Source: Mytilisepta virgata (Eukaryota > Mollusca > Bivalvia > Mytilida > Mytilidae). From it: 64,000 nt of DNA. Shown here one piece after another: positions 60,561 through 64,000 of this stretch. Below the pieces are notes generated by a model. It did no database searches. It had not been told where the DNA came from and was given only the letters and a program-made list of their open reading frames with translations. Numbering within the stretch: the first letter of the stretch is position 1; every line of letters starts with the position of its first letter. The stretch covers positions 37,896,230 through 37,960,229 of the forward strand of contig CM051516.1 in assembly GCA_028015205.1 (NCBI GenBank). The letters are read 5' to 3'. Both the position numbers and the translations under genes were made by a program.

Positions 60561-62780
60561 TTACTTATAATTCCATAATAATTACACTTTTCGGCAAGAA
60601 AAAAAGACGTACATGAGCGGTTTAGAATTGTACGCTTTTAATGGGTCACATATTCATTCATACGCTAAACATCATGTATCTAAAAAAGAAGACCCCAGTC
60701 GTCACGTTGTCGACAAATCAGGATCAACAATTCAAACCGTATTGGAATTATATAGGTATTCATAATGGTCACATTAAAGACCAAACCAACTAATCATTTC
60801 TGTAATTGATTTTTTCTTGAAACTCAACATATTCGTTCTTGGTGGTTTTTTGAACGATATTAGCGAATAAAAAAGATAGGTCACCGAATCCGTTTCGTTG
60901 CTATAGTACCGCAAAAAATGCTTACATTCAGCCAGATGCTAAATTTACGGCATATTTTTCGAATGATGCCATTTCCGTCGTGAAAGTCGAATTTTTATAC
61001 GGACTTTTGTGTTGGCTTCCAGAATATATATATTTTTTTATTATAACAAAGAAAACTGTTTCCCATAACGCAATGACCACGTATTCTGCTCTAAAGGCCT
61101 TTCCCGCGCAAATTTGGGCCAATTTTTACTGCATATTCTATTGAATTTTGAAAAATCTGTAATTGATTTTTTTCTTAAATTTTTATACTGTGTTTAGTTA
61201 TTCATTGTTGTCAGAATAAGACAAAAAAATGATAGGTCACCGACTTCATAAGAAAAATAAAACGGATTTAACGTCAAAAAAATGACATATTCAGCTACGC
61301 CAAGCTTAGTTTTGTTTTCTCAATAAACATGACGTCACAGTAAGCAAAAAAGAACTTTCCCTTCAAGTCACCGTGTCGCCGGCGATGTACATTGTGTAAG
61401 CCTCGTTCAAACCAATTTTGTTATTGGTTGGAATGGTATGGTAAAATAGTTTTTTTGATCTTATTGCTGCGCTTATCATTTGTAGATGCTTCAACACTAA
61501 CCTAAGAGTTCGAGTTCGTGCCTCAGTTAATGAGTTCCAGTTAAAAGTTCGGGTTATATTTCGAATTTTGATTCGAATTTTCCAGTTCTAAAGCCACTTT
61601 AATTTGCAATCATTCAAGTGTTAACTAGAAAGTCACAGCAATCAAACAAAACAAATAAACATAGGTTTGTCGAAGTTATCGAGAACCAAACTTAGATCAT
61701 ACCTCACAGAATCAATCCAGGGAGTGATTTCATTTGCGAATATTTGCGACATTTTATTTTTACAAAAAGTAAATTTATAGTGTTTGCAAAAAAGCCAAGA
61801 ATATTTTGCAAATTTTTATGTGTTTGTTGCATAACTAGTTTCTGTGCTGGAAAAAGTTTGTCAACATCTATGCTAGGAACTGTCCGGAACGTTTTGTTAT
61901 AAAACCATTACATTGAAGGAAAACAAGAACCCTAAAACTAAAACACAATACCGATATTGCTGTCCGTGTATTGCCATTTCGACAGTTATAGTTATTTACT
62001 GCTAATTAAAAAAAAAAAAAAAAAACTCTCAGTGCCAACACCAAGGTACAAGCTACTAGACATATCATAATTACAGGAAATGTAACTATGGCGATTATGC
62101 CTTATCAATGCAGGTTACATCGAAAAAAAAAGAAAGTTAACATCAGAAACTGTGAATAGCCAAACTAGATTCTGGTACTACCGATGGTTAGTGATATATC
62201 AGACAATTTGTTACGGCTCAACCATAAGTCTTACGCATCACTCCAATCCAGTGGGTAAGTTCCGACAACGATGACATTTGAAAATACGAAAATCTGTGCA
62301 TCATCTGTCAAACAATTGCCTCTTAGAATTAATAGGCAATCCATCGTACATGCATTCCTCTCTCTCTTCAAAGAGCAGAAAGATTAAAGTGTATCAAATG
62401 TAGATTTCTGTACAATTTTTAAACTCTGCATTAAATCTGGCTTAGTAAAATCCTGAAGACATTGAAAAGGGCATTACAAGTTGACCAGCTACATATAGAA
62501 TATTGTGATTGGGTATTTGTGAATTCGGTTGGGAAAAATTTATAGGTGACCTCACAAATTGTTTCAAGGAACAATAAGCCGAAGCAAAAAGTTCCGTGTG
62601 GAAATTTTGTGGCGACAGGGACTTTCTTACAGATAAAACGATTTATGGGCATCAATATGGTATAGTGTTAAGAAAAATCATGAATCCATTGGGGGTATTG
62701 TATCATACACTATTTACTCCATAATCTAATATTTGTCACTCATCTTTAGCTATCAAATCATTTATAATCGGTTTAAAGGC
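60561..62780. other. Gene-free stretch
   Basis: No coding or repeat structure recognised. Poly(A)/poly(T) tracts occur near 62008-62026. Confidence 0.4.
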
Positions 62781-62781
62781 T

Positions 62782-62982
62782 TTAAATTTTAATAAATATA
62801 TAAGTAAATAGTTCTATTATTATTCTTTCCCCTTCTTCCCATATTTTGTTTGCATCTTGAGTTTCTTGTAGATAATAAAAATCTGTTTTCTTCCTTTTAA
62901 CTTCAGACATTCGCTCTCGGCAGTCTTTTCGGTGCTTCCTTTCACTAGTTTTAATGAAACGCCCTTTCAAGCGAGACGCCAT
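62782..62982 (-). CDS. Possible N-terminal exon or fragment, basic protein (66 aa)
   Basis: ATG in a good context (AAAATGG) opens a basic sequence, MASRLKGRFIKTSERKHRK, with KIWEEGERIIIEL near the end, then stop. The start and the W-x-E-G-x-R-I motif recall the beginning of transposase-derived proteins common in molluscs, from memory only. The rest of such a protein is not found to the left, so this may be a first exon, a truncated gene or chance. Confidence 0.3.
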   Translation of the reverse strand: MASRLKGRFIKTSERKHRKDCRERMSEVKRKKTDFYYLQETQDANKIWEEGERIIIELFTYIFIKI

Positions 62983-62999
62983 TTTAGCTTTTTAAAAAT

Positions 63000-64000
63000 A
63001 ACGCGAATGTGAAACACCGTTTCACGGATTTTTCGACGTTTCGCGGATTTTCTGTCAACGTCATAGACGTCTTATGGAACAATACGTATGCGCTGAGATG
63101 TGCGTATAAACAATAGTTGGTTTGGCCTTTAAGACGGTTTGACAGGGGATATATTTATCGAGATCCAGGTTCTAATCTAGAGACTTCTACATGGGAGAAG
63201 ATTTTTGCAATTTCCATGAAATTGAATTCTTCAGGAAAATTGACCACATCCATTTTGAAAACTTCCCAATGTTCACAAGTGGGAGAAGTCAGGTACAACA
63301 CGGAGACAAGTCTTTTCTCCTTCATTAGGCATAGTTCCAATGGAAACGCTCGAACGTAAACAACCATTACAAAAAAATAGCACTGGTTAAAAAATAATTG
63401 TAAAAGTTTTTATTGGACAATTTTAGTTGAGACAGCTGCCTCAATGGAAGCTACATCCCGCTGCTCATCCTCACAATTAAGGGACCCCTTGTCATAGTAC
63501 GGCCATTGGACCTCTGACAAACAAAGTGCATATATTATGGGCTTTTCGGAGATCGCCTACCCTCATGGCCTTCATGCAACCAATCGGAATGTTTGACTTC
63601 GACCCTAAAACTGTGGCCTGGTGAATGAAAATTTTCGAAAAGTATTAAGGCATAGTTTCTATGAAAATTTGTAGAAAATGTTTCTAAATTCCTCCGAGGT
63701 GCCATTAATCAAATTTTGGGATCCGTTACTGCTGCATTTTAAAAAGATTTCTCCATCTCATTCCAACTACGAAGCGTTCGGGAACAATTGGAAGTAAACC
63801 TCACTTCACTTCTAGAATCAAATTCGGAATAAACAGGACATGACATTTTGATAAGAATAAACAAATAATAAAAAAAAAAAAAAAAAACAGAAATAGATAA
63901 CGGAAAGATCATGACAATGACATACTCCATCCAACATACAGAACCACACACAAAAATTGCAAGAAGTGTACAAAACGGAATCAAACACAACAGAGTCAAG
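63000..64000. other. Gene-free stretch at window end
   Basis: Open frames at 63117-63359 (+), 63155-63367 (-) and 63739-63999 (-) overlap or lack any domain. A poly(A) run is at 63869-63887. A gene may begin beyond the window. Confidence 0.4.

Overview
The window looks like AT-rich eukaryotic DNA from a mollusc, most likely a bivalve. It holds intron-rich genes with GT/AG borders, a tRNA-derived SINE, a Tc1-type transposon, many short inverted-repeat elements, and elements with internal arrays of about 150-170 bp that resemble the bivalve 'pearl' type. The species assignment is inference.

One gene on the + strand dominates the first 50 kb. I join 48 exons from 1373 to the TGA at 50007-50009. 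The reading frame stays open through every junction, giving 3571 residues. The 5' end, including the start codon and any signal peptide, lies upstream of the window. The order of parts is: tyrosinase-like domain 1; pentapeptide repeats of type G-Y-D-R-x; a short C-terminal module; a Cys-rich module; EGF; Kunitz; a second pentapeptide array; half a VWC; tyrosinase-like domain 2; a third pentapeptide array; the same C-terminal and Cys-rich modules again; about 31 von Willebrand factor type C domains; VWD; C8; TIL; and a short tail with an RGD. Both tyrosinase domains have lost copper ligands: domain 1 one of six, domain 2 five of six. The protein is probably a secreted, cross-linked matrix protein of the shell, periostracum, byssus or clotting kind. 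That role is inference.

The introns of this gene show a recurring pattern. At least nine begin with, or contain, tandem degenerate copies of the 3' end of the exon just upstream, often including its 5' splice site. The clearest array (37438-38497) has about 12 copies. Other insertions include a dead Tc1 element on the - strand (5816-7355), two SINE copies with perfect target-site duplications, and several MITE-like elements.

From 50 to 64 kb there is little intact coding sequence: the 3' UTR, repeat elements, a broken TRIM-like pseudogene (B-box, coiled coil, propeller) interrupted by another repeat, a large tandem-core element (57948-59464), and a weak candidate N-terminal exon on the - strand near 62.8-63.0 kb. 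All exon borders are read by eye from splice consensus and frame, without transcripts.
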